A stretch of DNA of 64,000 nt from Thioploca ingrica. Lineage in GTDB: Bacteria; Pseudomonadota; Gammaproteobacteria; Beggiatoales; Beggiatoaceae. Within the stretch, counting starts at the first letter, position 1. The number at the start of each line of letters is the position of its first letter. A program made the position numbers and the translations under genes. Positions 44,966 through 55,507 of this stretch are shown in pieces. The notes beneath the pieces are model-generated. The model was not told where the DNA came from, did not search any database, and saw nothing but the letters and a program-made list of their open reading frames with translations. The DNA is taken from the NCBI GenBank assembly GCA_000828835.1, contig AP014633.1, positions 3,100,001 to 3,164,000 on the forward strand. The letters run 5' to 3'.

Positions 44966-45375
44966 GCGCGAGATACCCCGTCCTTTAGGTCGGGGAGGGA
45001 TAGCGCGTCGGCGATAGCCAACTACTCTCTCGCTCCTCTCTTAGTTAAGCTATCACGGTAAAATTAAATGAGGTGCTGGTCTTTCCCAGCGGTCAACCGG
45101 TTTAAGGTGTCCCCGTAAGGGGCTAGTGACGCGGCGGTTTCCCGCCATCTCCCTTCGACAAAGCTTACCAGCGGCTCCTACTATGGCTAGTAGCGGTTAA
45201 AACTTTCGGGGCTTTACCTTTCCCCAGCGTAATTCTAACCTTTTAGAGCAGTGGACTCAGGAAGCATCCACGGGTAAGTCTTAACGACCTCTGGTCAGCG
45301 TAGCTGCTCTTGCGAGCATCTGAGTCTGGTCAACCTAGTTTGACAAGCTCCGTCCTTTAGGGCGGGGTAGTTGAC
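44966..45375 (-). mobile_element. Non-autonomous IS200/IS605-type element without transposase
   Basis: A 410 bp non-coding stretch bounded by two similar imperfect hairpins: on the minus strand CCCCGCCC-TAAA-GGACGGAG (about 45348-45367) at one end and CCCCGACC-TAAA-GGACGGGG (44976-44995) at the other, in the same orientation. Hairpin ends in direct orientation, with no terminal inverted repeats, are the hallmark of IS200/IS605 left and right ends. The TATCTCGCGC end is also seen at right ends of IS605-type elements of cyanobacteria (recalled, not searched). No TnpA, TnpB or IscB frame is present. The interior is structured; see the ncRNA entry. Confidence 0.65.
45040..45375 (-). ncRNA. Candidate omega-RNA/HEARO-like structured RNA
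   Basis: Minus-strand orientation inferred from the element ends. Exact hairpins (plus-strand coordinates): GTCAA/TTGAC 45329-45343, GCTC/GAGC 45306-45317, GACC/GGTC 45286-45296, all inside a long-range ACTCAG/CTGAGT helix (45255-45325); GGGG/CCCC 45208-45225; CTACTA/TAGTAG about 45178-45193; GGCGG/CCGCC with a GAAA tetraloop on the minus strand 45133-45146; CCCC/GGGG 45111-45122; GCTGG/CCAGC 45075-45090. Such density of GC helices and absence of any frame imply a conserved RNA. IscB- and TnpB-associated omega RNAs of IS200/IS605 elements are the closest known class; exact class assignment is uncertain. Confidence 0.55.
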
Positions 45376-45398
45376 TAGAAAATTAATATTGAATTAGC

Positions 45399-45427
45399 CC
45401 GCGTAGCGTCAGTTTAAAACTACGCGG
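45399..45427. terminator. Hairpin after the Ser/Thr-rich secreted protein gene
   Basis: CCGCGTAG, 13-base loop, CTACGCGG: perfect 8 bp GC-rich stem, 26 bp past the stop of the minus-strand gene at 45453. AT-rich sequence follows on the minus strand but without a pure T-run. Could alternatively be a palindromic repeat. Confidence 0.5.
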
Positions 45428-45452
45428 ACCGAGTCTAGGTCATTAAATCGAG

Positions 45453-45800
45453 TTAGTAGTTGATTCGACGACCACTACTTTCATTACTTCCATTACTTGG
45501 TTGATTATTGCAAGGTACGTCAGTAGTAGTTACATTGCCATTACTATCTGTAGTAGTGATTTTTTGTGAAACACAACTGCTGCTCTGTGAAGTTGTTGAA
45601 CCAGTTGATGGCGTAGTTGAACCAGTTGATGGCGTGGTTGAACCAGTTGATGGTGTGGTTGAAACCGGCGGAACAGGTTGAGCAGTTGGTTTTTGAGTAA
45701 GTGTATTAGAGTTATTATAATAAAATTGCCCCGCCCATCCATCTATACTAATGAACCAGCACAAACTTAAAACGCTTAGGCTTAATCCCACCTTATTCAT
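45453..45800 (-). CDS. Small secreted protein with Thr/Ser/Pro repeats
   Basis: 115 residues. Signal peptide cut near GWAGQ. The middle holds three perfect STTPSTG heptads and a fourth partial unit, then SSSC, and a second Cys near the C-terminus (DVPCNNQ) that could form a disulfide. Low-complexity tail NGSNESSGRRINY. Repeats of this type are often glycosylated and surface exposed. No homologous family recognised. Start MNKVGLSLSVLSLCW follows a GGAG-like site. Confidence 0.7.
   Translation of the reverse strand: MNKVGLSLSVLSLCWFISIDGWAGQFYYNNSNTLTQKPTAQPVPPVSTTPSTGSTTPSTGSTTPSTGSTTSQSSSCVSQKITTTDSNGNVTTTDVPCNNQPSNGSNESSGRRINY
45595..45663. repeat. 21 bp tandem repeat coding for STTPSTG
   Basis: Three 21 bp units beginning GTTGAACCAGTTGATGGCGT plus one partial, differing by single bases (A/G at the last position and C/T inside). 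In-frame with the secreted protein, so copy-number change would alter length without a frameshift. Confidence 0.85.
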
Positions 45801-46030
45801 AATATTATCTCCAGTAATGATATTATCGTGTCTGATGTAACTTTAAAATTACATTGCGCAGTATAGCAGAAGAATGAAGCATTTTTATTTACCTACCCCC
45901 CCTCACAAAAAAAACATAAATTTAATCATACTGGATGAATTCAATTTTAATTTTTTATTGAGTAGAATTTCACAAAAGAGTATAAATATCGATAAGGAAT
46001 GACCTTAAAAAATCCGCAAGGATCATTAAC

Positions 46031-47899
46031 ATGATTAATCAAGATATTCCGGCGATTCGCCGCTTACCTTCATTGGTAGCTAATCAAATTGCTGCTGGCG
46101 AGGTGGTGGAACGTCCCGCTTCGGTAGTGAAGGAATTATTGGAAAATAGCCTAGATGCGCAAGCGACGCAGATTGAGATTGAAATTGAACAAGGTGGTAT
46201 TGCTTTAATTCGGATACGGGATAATGGTTTTGGTATTCGCAAAGAGGAATTATTGCTGGCTTTAAGCCGTCATGCCACTAATAAAATTTCTAGCTTGGAA
46301 GATTTGGAACAGTTGAATAGTTTAGGGTTTCGTGGTGAAGCCTTAGCGAGTATCGCCGCTATTTCTCGATTAACCTTGAATTCGCGATTTCACAACCAGG
46401 AAATGGGATACGGTATCCATTTAGATGGGCGGGAACAACCAACCATACCAGAACCCATTGCCCATCCGATTGGTACGACTCTCGAAGTTCGAGATTTATT
46501 TTATAACACGCCCGCCCGGCGCCGATTTCTTCGGACTGACAAGACCGAATTTGGTCATGTTCATGAAATGATTAAACGTTTGGCTTTAAGTTGTTTTAAC
46601 GTGAGTTTTAAACTCACTCATAATCATAAAACGCTGATGGCTTTAAAAATAGCTCAACCAGAAGCGGATAAATTACAACGCGTTGGCATGTTATGTGGTC
46701 CAGAGTTTATTGATCATATTTTAACAGTGCAGGCTGATTGCGGGGGAATGCAATTATCGGGTTGGATTACGCAACCCACTTATTCGCGTAGTCAGCCAGA
46801 TATGCAGTATTTTTTTGTCAATGGGCGCATTATTCGCGATAAATTGCTTAATCATGCGGTTCGTCAAGCTTATGAAGATGTTTTACACCTCAGTCGATAT
46901 CCTGGTTACGTGTTATATCTCCAACTTGATCCAAGAGAAGTCGATGTTAATGTCCATCCCACTAAGAATGAAGTTCGTTTTGTTCAAAGTAGTGCAGTGT
47001 ATCAGTTTTTAGTTCACAGTCTCCAAAATTCTCTAGCCAACACGTGCCCAAATCAAGTGGGATCACCTACTTCGGTTCAGGTGTTGTTTAAAAATAACTC
47101 GGCTGAAGCAGAACAATCCATCAGCGCGAGTCATCCGCCCATTACCTCTAGCGGTAGCGATTCCAAGGATAACTTGAGTTTACCATTCGCTTCGTTCTAT
47201 CCAACCTCATCACCCTCAGCGTTAGCTATCCAGGAAACAACGCAAGTTTATCAAGCTTTATCAGCGCCAGTGTTAGCGGATGATGAGCTGATTTCTCGGG
47301 AAACGGCGCTACCAATTCCACCATTGGGATATGCTTTAGCGCAATTGCATGGCAGTTATATTCTGGCTGAGAATGCGACTGGACTCATTTTAGTTGATAT
47401 CCATGCGGCTCATGAACGGATTACTTATGAACGAATGAAATCAGCTTGGCAAGAAGATAAATTGGTTGCGCAAATGTTGTTGGTGCCGGTGATGGTTGCG
47501 GTCAGTGAACGTGAAGCTAATCTAGCTGAACAACAATTGGAACTATTTAACCAATTGGGTTTTGATATTTCTCGGATTGGACCAGAAGCTTTATTGGTAC
47601 GTCAAGTCCCGATGTTGTTAGCGGCTACCAATATTGCCGTGCTAGTACGAGATGTGTTAGCCGATTTATCCCGTTTTGGCGTGAGTTCCCGATTAGAAAA
47701 TCATATCCAAGATCTGTTAGCCACTTTAGCTTGTCATACCGCTATCCGCGCTAATCAATCGTTAACTTTACTAGAAATGAATGCGTTACTTCGTGAAATG
47801 GAACCCACCCAGCGAAGCAATCAATGTAATCATGGACGCCCAACTTGGGTTCAATTGAGTCTGAAAGAGTTAGATAGTTTATTTTTACGGGGGCGCTAA
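46031..47899 (+). CDS. mutL: MutL, DNA mismatch repair protein
   Basis: 622 residues. N-terminal GHKL ATPase: IAAGEVVERPASVVKELLENSLDA, RDNGFGI, RHATNKI, LGFRGEALASI, then the transducer with YFFVNGR. C-terminal dimerisation domain from about 430 (GYALAQLHGSYILAENATGLILVDIHAAHERITYE). No DQHA(X)2E(X)4E endonuclease motif: DIHAAHERITYE appears instead, close to the E. coli-type non-endonuclease form, though the pattern is similar and the metal-binding tail GRPTWVQL lacks Cys. Links MutS to MutH-type or beta-clamp repair. AAGGATC precedes the ATG. Confidence 0.96.
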   Translation: MINQDIPAIRRLPSLVANQIAAGEVVERPASVVKELLENSLDAQATQIEIEIEQGGIALIRIRDNGFGIRKEELLLALSRHATNKISSLEDLEQLNSLGFRGEALASIAAISRLTLNSRFHNQEMGYGIHLDGREQPTIPEPIAHPIGTTLEVRDLFYNTPARRRFLRTDKTEFGHVHEMIKRLALSCFNVSFKLTHNHKTLMALKIAQPEADKLQRVGMLCGPEFIDHILTVQADCGGMQLSGWITQPTYSRSQPDMQYFFVNGRIIRDKLLNHAVRQAYEDVLHLSRYPGYVLYLQLDPREVDVNVHPTKNEVRFVQSSAVYQFLVHSLQNSLANTCPNQVGSPTSVQVLFKNNSAEAEQSISASHPPITSSGSDSKDNLSLPFASFYPTSSPSALAIQETTQVYQALSAPVLADDELISRETALPIPPLGYALAQLHGSYILAENATGLILVDIHAAHERITYERMKSAWQEDKLVAQMLLVPVMVAVSEREANLAEQQLELFNQLGFDISRIGPEALLVRQVPMLLAATNIAVLVRDVLADLSRFGVSSRLENHIQDLLATLACHTAIRANQSLTLLEMNALLREMEPTQRSNQCNHGRPTWVQLSLKELDSLFLRGR

Positions 47900-47931
47900 C
47901 TATCTATAGCTAAGCGATTGAGTTAAAAAAA

Positions 47932-49353
47932 TTACTGTAAAATGGGTAAATTGCCTGACAATAAATTCGGTGGTGATGACGAAGTTTCTATCAACTTCGG
48001 TTCGGTTTCAAGACGAACTAAAATATCATAAAAGCGCCGCACATTTTTGACGAACTGAACCGGTTCATAACCTCGGGCATAGCCATATTTAGTCTGTTTA
48101 TACCACTGCGGTTGAGTTAATTTGGGTAAGTGCTTTTTGACATCCACCCAATAATGAGGATTATCACCGAATTGTTTAGTTAAGCGGCGAGCATCTCTTA
48201 AATGCTCTGGACCAACATTATAGGCAGCCAAAGCCAACCAAGTTCGATCCGGTTCGGGAATGGTTCTCGAGAGGCGTTCTTTAATCGCCAGCAAATATTT
48301 GGCAGCACCTTCAACACTTTCCAACGGATCTTCTCGATGAGTCACACCCATTTCCCGAGCGGTCGATTGGGTTAACATCATCAGACCACGAACCCCAGTG
48401 ACAGAAGTGGCATTAGGATCCCATTTCGATTCTTGATAACCCATAGCGGCTAATAATCGCCAATCTAACTGGTAACGAGCCGCAATCATTTCAAAATCAT
48501 TTCGATAATGAGGTAACCGTTCCTTAATATGTTGGTGGAAAGAGCGAATATCGGTAAAATTAAATTGTTCTACATTATCGAGATGACCATAATAGCGTTC
48601 TATGAGCTGTTCTAATTCTCCTGACTGTTGCAACCGATTAAAAAATTGAATGGCGGCGAGATAAAGGCTATCGTTTTTGCTGGAACGAGAAAAAGCCCAG
48701 GCGACGGGTTGTGTTTCCGGTAACTCCAAACCAATTTCTAATTCTGGGTAAAAGCGTCGCATTTGCACCATTTCATTGGAACCCACGAGCGCGTAGGGAA
48801 TTTCTTTTTCCCAAACTTGTTCTAATAATTCACTGGGTTCTAGGTCAGATACCTCGCTCCATTGCAAGTGGGGATAGTTTGGTTTTAACTGCTTGAGAAT
48901 ATCAACTTGATTACCGCCAGCGATGATCTGTAAACGATAATCACTATTCCAATCAGCTAGATTTTGGGGAGGCGGTGCTCTATCGCGATGATAAACCACT
49001 TGAGGTTTAATTTCTTGATAATGCGGTGCAAAACGGACGACGGCTTTCCGTGTGGGTGTGACTGTTAAACCCGCTGCTGCAAAATGCACTTGTTGATCAG
49101 CAACTTGCTGTAAAATATCGGTAAAACTATCGCTGACGATGAGACGTAATTTGACGTTTAATTCTTCCGCAAAGCGTTTAGCGAGTTCATATTCTAATCC
49201 CGCCGCACCTTGCTCGCCTTCATAATAAGTGGTTGGTCCGTAACGCGTTATAACCCGTAATTCTCCTTGTTTTTTAATTTGTTCTAATAAAGGTGGATCA
49301 GCAGCGTAAAAGAAGAGGAAAACGCCAAGGAATAGGGTTCCCAAAATTTTCAT
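47932..49353 (-). CDS. mltF: MltF, membrane-bound lytic murein transglycosylase F
   Basis: 473 residues from the ATG at 49353, preceded by AAGGAG; an in-frame ATG at 49431 would add 26 basic residues ahead of the signal sequence. Layout: signal/anchor (1-20), a periplasmic SBP_bac_3 domain (about 30-270: LRVITRYGPTTYYEGEQGAAGLEYELAKRFAEEL), then the SLT lysozyme-like domain with catalytic Glu in GYQESKWDPNATSVTGVRGLMMLT and YNVGPEHLRDARRL. It cuts peptidoglycan glycan strands, releasing anhydromuropeptides. Converges with mutL. Confidence 0.94.
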   Translation of the reverse strand: MKILGTLFLGVFLFFYAADPPLLEQIKKQGELRVITRYGPTTYYEGEQGAAGLEYELAKRFAEELNVKLRLIVSDSFTDILQQVADQQVHFAAAGLTVTPTRKAVVRFAPHYQEIKPQVVYHRDRAPPPQNLADWNSDYRLQIIAGGNQVDILKQLKPNYPHLQWSEVSDLEPSELLEQVWEKEIPYALVGSNEMVQMRRFYPELEIGLELPETQPVAWAFSRSSKNDSLYLAAIQFFNRLQQSGELEQLIERYYGHLDNVEQFNFTDIRSFHQHIKERLPHYRNDFEMIAARYQLDWRLLAAMGYQESKWDPNATSVTGVRGLMMLTQSTAREMGVTHREDPLESVEGAAKYLLAIKERLSRTIPEPDRTWLALAAYNVGPEHLRDARRLTKQFGDNPHYWVDVKKHLPKLTQPQWYKQTKYGYARGYEPVQFVKNVRRFYDILVRLETEPKLIETSSSPPNLLSGNLPILQ

Positions 49354-49484
49354 GCGTATTCTCCTTGCACAACAAGAACATCTCTCCTCCTCTCGTTGTT
49401 TTAGGTCTAGTTGACGAGAGCAGCACTTCAACGTGAAAAGATACAGTAAGGTAAACTCACTGTATCACCAAAACAATTTAGTTG

Positions 49485-50797
<1,313 letters not shown>

Positions 50798-51247
50798 ATG
50801 CGTATAATTACTGTCATAATTTTGTTAGTAGCCATGATGTCGGCAAGTGCTGCCGAAAACTTCCTCCCCCCAGTACCCCCAAAGCCCCTACCGTTCTTAC
50901 AGGTTACTTACGGTCAATCTTTTTGGTTGGCAGTTGGCCAAAGTGCGATAGTCAAAGATACCAACTTCAAGCTAAAGTTTGATGGAGTGTCTCTCGACTA
51001 TTGTCCTCCAAAAACTAAAACATGCAGGAAAGACATTATAGATATAATGTTAACGTTTTTCCAAGAAAAAGAACGATATCCAGTTATATTTTCTATTCCA
51101 GATAGCCAAACTATCACTATCAACGGGGTGGTGGATATAACCTTACTAAACTTTGGAATTGACTCGAGGACAGAATTTTTACCAACAAATTGTCCTTATC
51201 CTTGCTACCTCGCAGAACTGGCTATAACCCCACATACGGGTAGATAG
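50798..51247 (+). CDS. Small exported hypothetical protein
   Basis: 149 residues. Signal peptide cut near ASAAEN; then a Pro-rich stretch (FLPPVPPKPLPF) and a beta-rich domain with VTYGQSFWLAVGQSAIVKDTNFKLKFDGV. Four Cys in CPPKTKTC and CPYPC, likely disulfides in the periplasm or outside. No family recognised. Upstream AGG-like ribosome site is weak. Confidence 0.68.
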   Translation: MRIITVIILLVAMMSASAAENFLPPVPPKPLPFLQVTYGQSFWLAVGQSAIVKDTNFKLKFDGVSLDYCPPKTKTCRKDIIDIMLTFFQEKERYPVIFSIPDSQTITINGVVDITLLNFGIDSRTEFLPTNCPYPCYLAELAITPHTGR

Positions 51248-51250
51248 CCT

Positions 51251-51325
51251 GTGTAGGGTGTATAAGCGAAGCGTCATACACCCTGGGTTCATTTGGTGCA
51301 TGACACTGCGTTTATGCACCCTACA
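51251..51325. repeat. Palindromic repeat, GTGTAGGGTGTATAAGCG type
   Basis: GTGTAGGGTGTAT, AAGCGAAGC, GTCATACACCCT, then a partly complementary TGGTGCATGACACTGCGTTTATGCACC. Related to copies at 28361 and 30482, with compensatory base changes in the arms. Confidence 0.7.
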
Positions 51326-51390
51326 TTTGTTTACTATTGGTGTTATCATTTAATCCCCTATTGCTTAATTAACCTGAGCCAGGTAGCCAG

Positions 51391-51466
51391 GTAGGGTGCG
51401 TTAGCGAAGCGTAACGCACCGATTCTAGGTTATGGTGCGTTAGGCGTTAGCCGTAACGCACCCTAC
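51391..51466. repeat. Palindromic repeat, GTAGGGTGCGTTAGCG type
   Basis: GTAGGGTGCGTTA-GCGAAGC-GTAACGCACC is one hairpin, followed by GGTGCGTTAGGCGTTAGCC and GTAACGCACCCTAC that pair with the outer arm. Same class as 5218, 6358 and 7319. Lies between the exported-protein gene and the vgrG remnant. Confidence 0.78.
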
Positions 51467-51599
51467 TCGCTGTTTTTAACTAATCCCACTTTGAATAACA
51501 AGAAGCCCTCTACCCCGCGACAGACTAAGACTGCTCGCCAATTGTTGCATTATCATCGGACTCAACGTCAACATGGTTTTTGAGCCTTAACTTAATGGC

Positions 51600-52268
51600 A
51601 TTAACCCTCCGCGTGCTCGTTGCCAGCGGGACCAGTGACAATGGCGATTTGGGAACTGACAATTTGTGGTCGAGGTGTGGTTCGCGGGGTGCGAAAGCGT
51701 AACTCGGCTGGAAAGGCAACAAAACTGTTTTGGTAATACGTGAGAGAGAGGGAATGAGAAATCCAGGGTAACACGTATTTGATCTTGAAATCTTGACGCG
51801 GATGTTCGGTGAGAGTGAAACTGTAGCCGCTGACGAAACTAAAACCATGGCCTTGACCTTCCAGCAGTTTGTGTTCGGTGACTTGGGCCTCAATGCGACG
51901 AATCACTTTATCTTTACCCTGATTGAGTTTGCTAAAACCAGCGTCATATTCGTAGACTCTCAGGTCGGTTGCGCCAAAAGCGAGCGGTATCAATTTCTGG
52001 GCAATCTGGGTGACCACCCATTTCATCAATGATTACCAGGACATGTCGATCTTCGTGGTGTTCAAAGAAGTAGAAGAGGCCAACGTCTTCCATTAGCCGC
52101 GAGACAAAGTTAAAAGCGGTTTCCTCATATTGAACACAATACACCGGTTGTTCGTAACGATAAAATAAAGCCAAGCGGTAGTCAGTAAAACCCAAATCAT
52201 CAAAAACTTTTTTAATGATTTCGGGAACAGTTAGGTTTTGAAAAATGCGACAATTCTTGGTTAACGTT
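51600..52268 (-). pseudogene. vgrG: vgrG remnant, middle part (downstream of the insertions)
   Basis: Minus-strand frame from 52268 reads TLTKNCRIFQNLTVPEIIKKVFDDLG, GFTDYRLALFYRYEQPVYCVQYEETAFNFVSRLMEDVGLFYFFEHHE: the gp27-like core of VgrG. Around 51965 the frame shifts; the next frame resumes LRVYEYDAGFSKLNQGKDKVIRRIEAQVTEHKLLEGQ and ends at VTGPAGNEHAEG with an early stop at 51600. A further decayed stretch (DDNAT ... SVAG, to about 51490) recalls the family's ENSSCWIRVSQ.WAG segment. The C-terminal spike beta-helix is gone. VgrG is the tip of the type VI secretion system; no other T6SS gene is in the window. Confidence 0.85.
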
Positions 52269-53696
52269 CAGCAATTCTCAAGTTAAGTCCCTTTAGTTAA
52301 GTCGGGTATGGTTTCGCCATCTAGGGCATTAAACATAAACCTCATCACTGGTTCCCAACTATTGAAAGGAATATCCTGAAGCAACGCCCGCAAATGCTCA
52401 ACAAAGGTCTGGCGAGAAGGGAGTAAATGACATACGGTATGATATGCCGTATCCATCCAATCAAGCGTCGGGTGGAGTAAAAAGCTGAGCAACATCAGGG
52501 TAGCGAACCAATTAGAGAGAGGCGGTTTGCCGTGTTCAAAGTTATGGTCAAAGTGATAGCCATTATTTTTGAGTACGTGGTGGGTTTCATTTTCGATTTT
52601 CCAACGAGTACGTCCAGCGGTGACCATCTTAGCCCCGGTTTCATCGATAATCAAGGGGGTCATGACCCAAGCATTGTGGTACGTCACTTCGCCTTTGGCA
52701 TTGGTGATGGTGACTTGGCACCAGTTAAGCATCAAAGCCTCATCGCCATCGCGTAGCGGCACTTGATTGATATAACGGTAATGCTCAGTCAAACGCTGCT
52801 TACCCTCCCAACGGGTACGCTCGATTTCTCGAAGGTGTCCACCACGCTCGAAATCGGTTATCCACTCGGACAACAATGGATGGGAACTGGGTTTGCAAAC
52901 CGCTAGAACCTCAAAGCCATACTTAATAGCCTCCTAACGGGCTGATGACTATAGAGGTCATCACCCAAAATAGTGATGCTCCAAGCGGAATAATGCTCTC
53001 CCCAAGTGTTTAACCATCGCTTGGCAGCAGTGAGTTCTCCGTCTGGTTTATCAGGCCCCTCCGGCGGTGTAATGAACTCTGGTGGTAGCGGCACGACATG
53101 TGAACAGCCCGGAGCAACGATAACGGGTGTAATGGCACTATGCCGATAGAGCTTCTTGCCGTGGTTGAGGGTTTGTTGGTGACCGCAAGGGCAAGAGATT
53201 TTCTGAGAAGAAAAGAAGTCCGTACCATCAATCGCCAGCAATAATGTACTATTGATAGAACGCCGCGAGTTCAAATAACCGTTTTGGTATAAGCCATCGT
53301 TAATCTCCTTAATCAAAGGAAACCCGGGTCAAGAAGGTTGCGGATTTGATTGGCACTGGGAATTTGATGGATGCCCAAAATGGATTGGGCCTGGTTTTTT
53401 CCCAGTCTTTTTTGCATTCGCGTTTGGTAGTCTAACCACGACGGACTTTGGGTGAAAAACCCTGAAAATGCACTTAACGCCGCCTCGGAAATGGCGTAGT
53501 TGAGATGGTTGGCGGTCTTCTTCTTACGAACATCCGGCAATTCCCTAACAAGGGTGCGGGTCTGGTTAATCAGATTGCGGGCCGTAAATGACGTTGGTTT
53601 CGTTGACACTTTCAATTTTCGGGTTGCCATGGCTTGTTTTCCGGTCAGTGACAAAATAACATATATATTATAATGGTTTTAACTTGAGAATTGCTG
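52269..53696 (-). mobile_element. Insertion sequence C (1428 bp) in vgrG
   Basis: Perfect 18 bp terminal inverted repeats, CAGCAATTCTCAAGTTAA at 52269-52286 and its complement at 53679-53696, enclose a broken DDE transposase. No target-site duplication is visible: flanks are AACGTT (left, plus strand TTAACGTT) and CCTTGTTG. If excised exactly, the flanking vgrG codons join in frame. Confidence 0.88.
52283..53654 (-). pseudogene. DDE transposase of insertion sequence C, two frameshifts
   Basis: Three overlapping frames give one IS4-superfamily-like transposase: an N-terminal part (TRKLKVSTKPTSF ... GIHQIPSANQIRNLLDPG, 53654-53313), a middle part with the first acid in IDGTDFFSSQKISCPCGHQQ and second in ILGDDLYSHQP (53316-52903), and a C-terminal part with RTRWKIENETHHVLKNNGYHFDHNFEHG carrying the catalytic Glu (52876-52283). 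Frameshifts lie near 53315 and 52905. The Cys-rich CPCGHQQ motif after the first acid is distinctive; I cannot name the IS subgroup with certainty. Not active as it stands. Confidence 0.82.
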
Positions 53697-53722
53697 CCTT
53701 GTTGTACTGGATATAGCAAATC

Positions 53723-54643
53723 TAGTATAAAATGATTACAACAAAACCAAGATATCTTTTAATAAAAATCGAGTTTAATTTAGAAAAAAACAGAGTGAAG
53801 CGGATTAGCCAAAATTATGACCTATTCAATTGATTTTAGAAAGAAAGTATTATCCATAACAGCACCAGAAAATCTAACCTTTTTAGCGGGATCAAAACGA
53901 GTTGGTGTCGGTCAAGCGAGTGTAGTCAGATGGTCTCAAAATCTCGAACCTCCACGAACTCGAACTAAACCGACTGTAAAGAGCCCTTGGGAGGCCTTGG
54001 CTCAAGATGTTGAAGAACACCCCGAGAGCTATCAGTATAAGCGTGCCGCACGGGTTGGTGTGAGCCGGCAAGGGATTGCTTAGGCTTTGAAACCATTAAA
54101 ACTCTCCCGTAAAAAACCCCTTCCAACACCCCGAAGCACAACCGCTCTTCCAAACTCCAATAGCCGAGTTAAAGAAAACCAATCAACCCATTGTCTATCT
54201 TGATGAAAGTGGTTTTGCTCATGACCGGCCCCGTCGACACGGTTATTCACCCATTGGTCAAAGGTGTTTTGGTCAGCCCGATTGGGGAGCGAAAGGACGT
54301 ACTAACGTCATGGGTGCCTTATTATCCGGTTTACTACTGACCGTGACTCGGTTAACGGGCAACGTGAATTCAGAGGCTGTCTCTACTTGGATAACGCCAG
54401 AGTTATTACCTCAGTTGCCCAAAGAAGGTGTTATTGTTATGGATAATGCGAGTTTTCATAAGCGATTAGATATTCAAAAGGCTATACGTCATGCCGGTCA
54501 GGTTCTACTCTGTTTACCACCTTATTCGCCTCAATTGAACCCGATTGAACCTAAATGGGCACAAGCTAAAGCGATTCGTAAACAAAAACCGGGTTCTATC
54601 TCTGACATTTTTGCTCTCGATGAAATTTAATCATTTTATACTA
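53723..54643 (+). mobile_element. IS630-type element A (921 bp), nested in element B
   Basis: Perfect 16 bp terminal inverted repeats TAGTATAAAATGATTA (53723-53738) and complement (54628-54643), including the TA target bases. Contains one disrupted transposase gene. It lies within the left end of element B, so it arrived after B. Confidence 0.87.
53817..54630 (+). pseudogene. IS630 transposase of element A, stop plus frameshift
   Basis: N-terminal helix-turn-helix part MTYSIDFRKKVLSI ... AARVGVSRQGIA ends at TAG (54081), reading on as ALKPLKLSRKK; then a shift in the A/C-rich run near 54110 leads to the frame FQHPEAQPLFQTPIAELKK ... PIVYLDESGFAHDRPRRHGYSPIGQRC, IVMDNASFHKRLDIQKAI and LPPYSPQLNPIEPKWAQAKA, which has the DDE acids. 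The catalytic half is intact, so decay is recent. Sense codon originally at TAG was probably Gln/Tyr/Trp. Confidence 0.87.
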
Positions 54644-54659
54644 TAGCAAAGTAAAATTA

Positions 54660-55507
54660 TTAATGAACTGATAATACGATATTAATAGCCGGATCTAAAC
54701 TGGCAACGTGCTTAATAATACTTCTTCCTTTCCTCTTAACATGTGCCCAGCGCTTCTCAAGCGGGTTAAGATCCGGTGAATAAGGGGGTAAGAAAACCAG
54801 TTGACACTGAGCTTTTTCTACCAGTTCCCGAGTGGGTTTGGATTTATGGAAACTGGCATTATCAATAATAATGGTATGTCCCGGGAATAATTTTTTTAAT
54901 AAATGGTGTTCCAACCAATAATTAAAACCCGCTTGATTGAGATAACTATCAAAAGTAACCGGAGCAATCAGCTAGTTATTTAGCAAGCCAGCGATGAGAT
55001 TAACTCGACGTGTCTTTTTGCCTTTTATATCCGAAATGATGGCTTTTCCACGCTTAGACCAAGCATATTGAGGGTGAATAGTCTCCTCAATCCCACTTTC
55101 ATCAACGTAAACTCGTTTGGTTACACTTATCTTTTGGAGTTCACTTTGGTATTTTTGCCTCTGGTCTTCATCTCTTTCTTGATAAAGTAAAGTTTTTTTT
55201 TACGGGTTATCTCCAATTTTTTAAGGCAGCTAGCTATGGCTTGAGGACAGCAGTTAAAGTGTTGCGCATACTCGGCTAAAGCTCCATCTGGTTCGGTTTC
55301 AACCAGGGTTATTAGTTTATTTTTGTCTATTTTTCGAGTCTTATACTCTTGTCGCAGTGGATCAGACAATTCCCCCTTTTTTTCCATCTTAATCCACTTG
55401 GACAAGGTGGAACGGCTTATTTGGAATAAGTTTACCGCATCATCCCACTTCATCCCTTGGTTGACGTTATTTACTACACATTGTCGAAAGTCTATACTGT
55501 ATGTCAT
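54660..55507 (-). pseudogene. IS630 transposase of element B, frameshift plus stop
   Basis: N-terminal part MTYSIDFRQCVVNNVNQG ... RSTLSKWIKMEKKG ... LEITRKKK runs into a 9-T/9-A homopolymer (about 55193-55201). The other frame continues YQERDEDQRQKYQSELQKISVTKRVYVDESGIEE, HPQYAWSKRGKA, then an in-frame TAG (about 54973) in NN*LIAPVTFDSYL, then IIIDNASFHKSKPTRELV and LPPYSPDLNPLEKRWAHVKR. The A-run resembles the programmed -1 slippage site of some IS630 elements, but the downstream TAG still kills the gene. Confidence 0.86.

Noticed and set aside
45000..45375. The structured region as an rRNA or tRNA cluster fragment
   Set aside because: No tRNA cloverleaf with CCA-type acceptor stem or T-loop GGTTCRA, and no recognisable rRNA core sequence. 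Ends match transposon-type hairpins.
51525..51893. A 122-codon minus-strand frame inside the vgrG remnant
   Set aside because: It is the shifted frame of the vgrG segment that reads VgrG-like in the neighbouring frame.
55193..55201. The 9-A run in element B as proof of a functional programmed frameshift
   Set aside because: The position suits IS630 slippage, but an in-frame TAG later in the catalytic half means no full protein can result.
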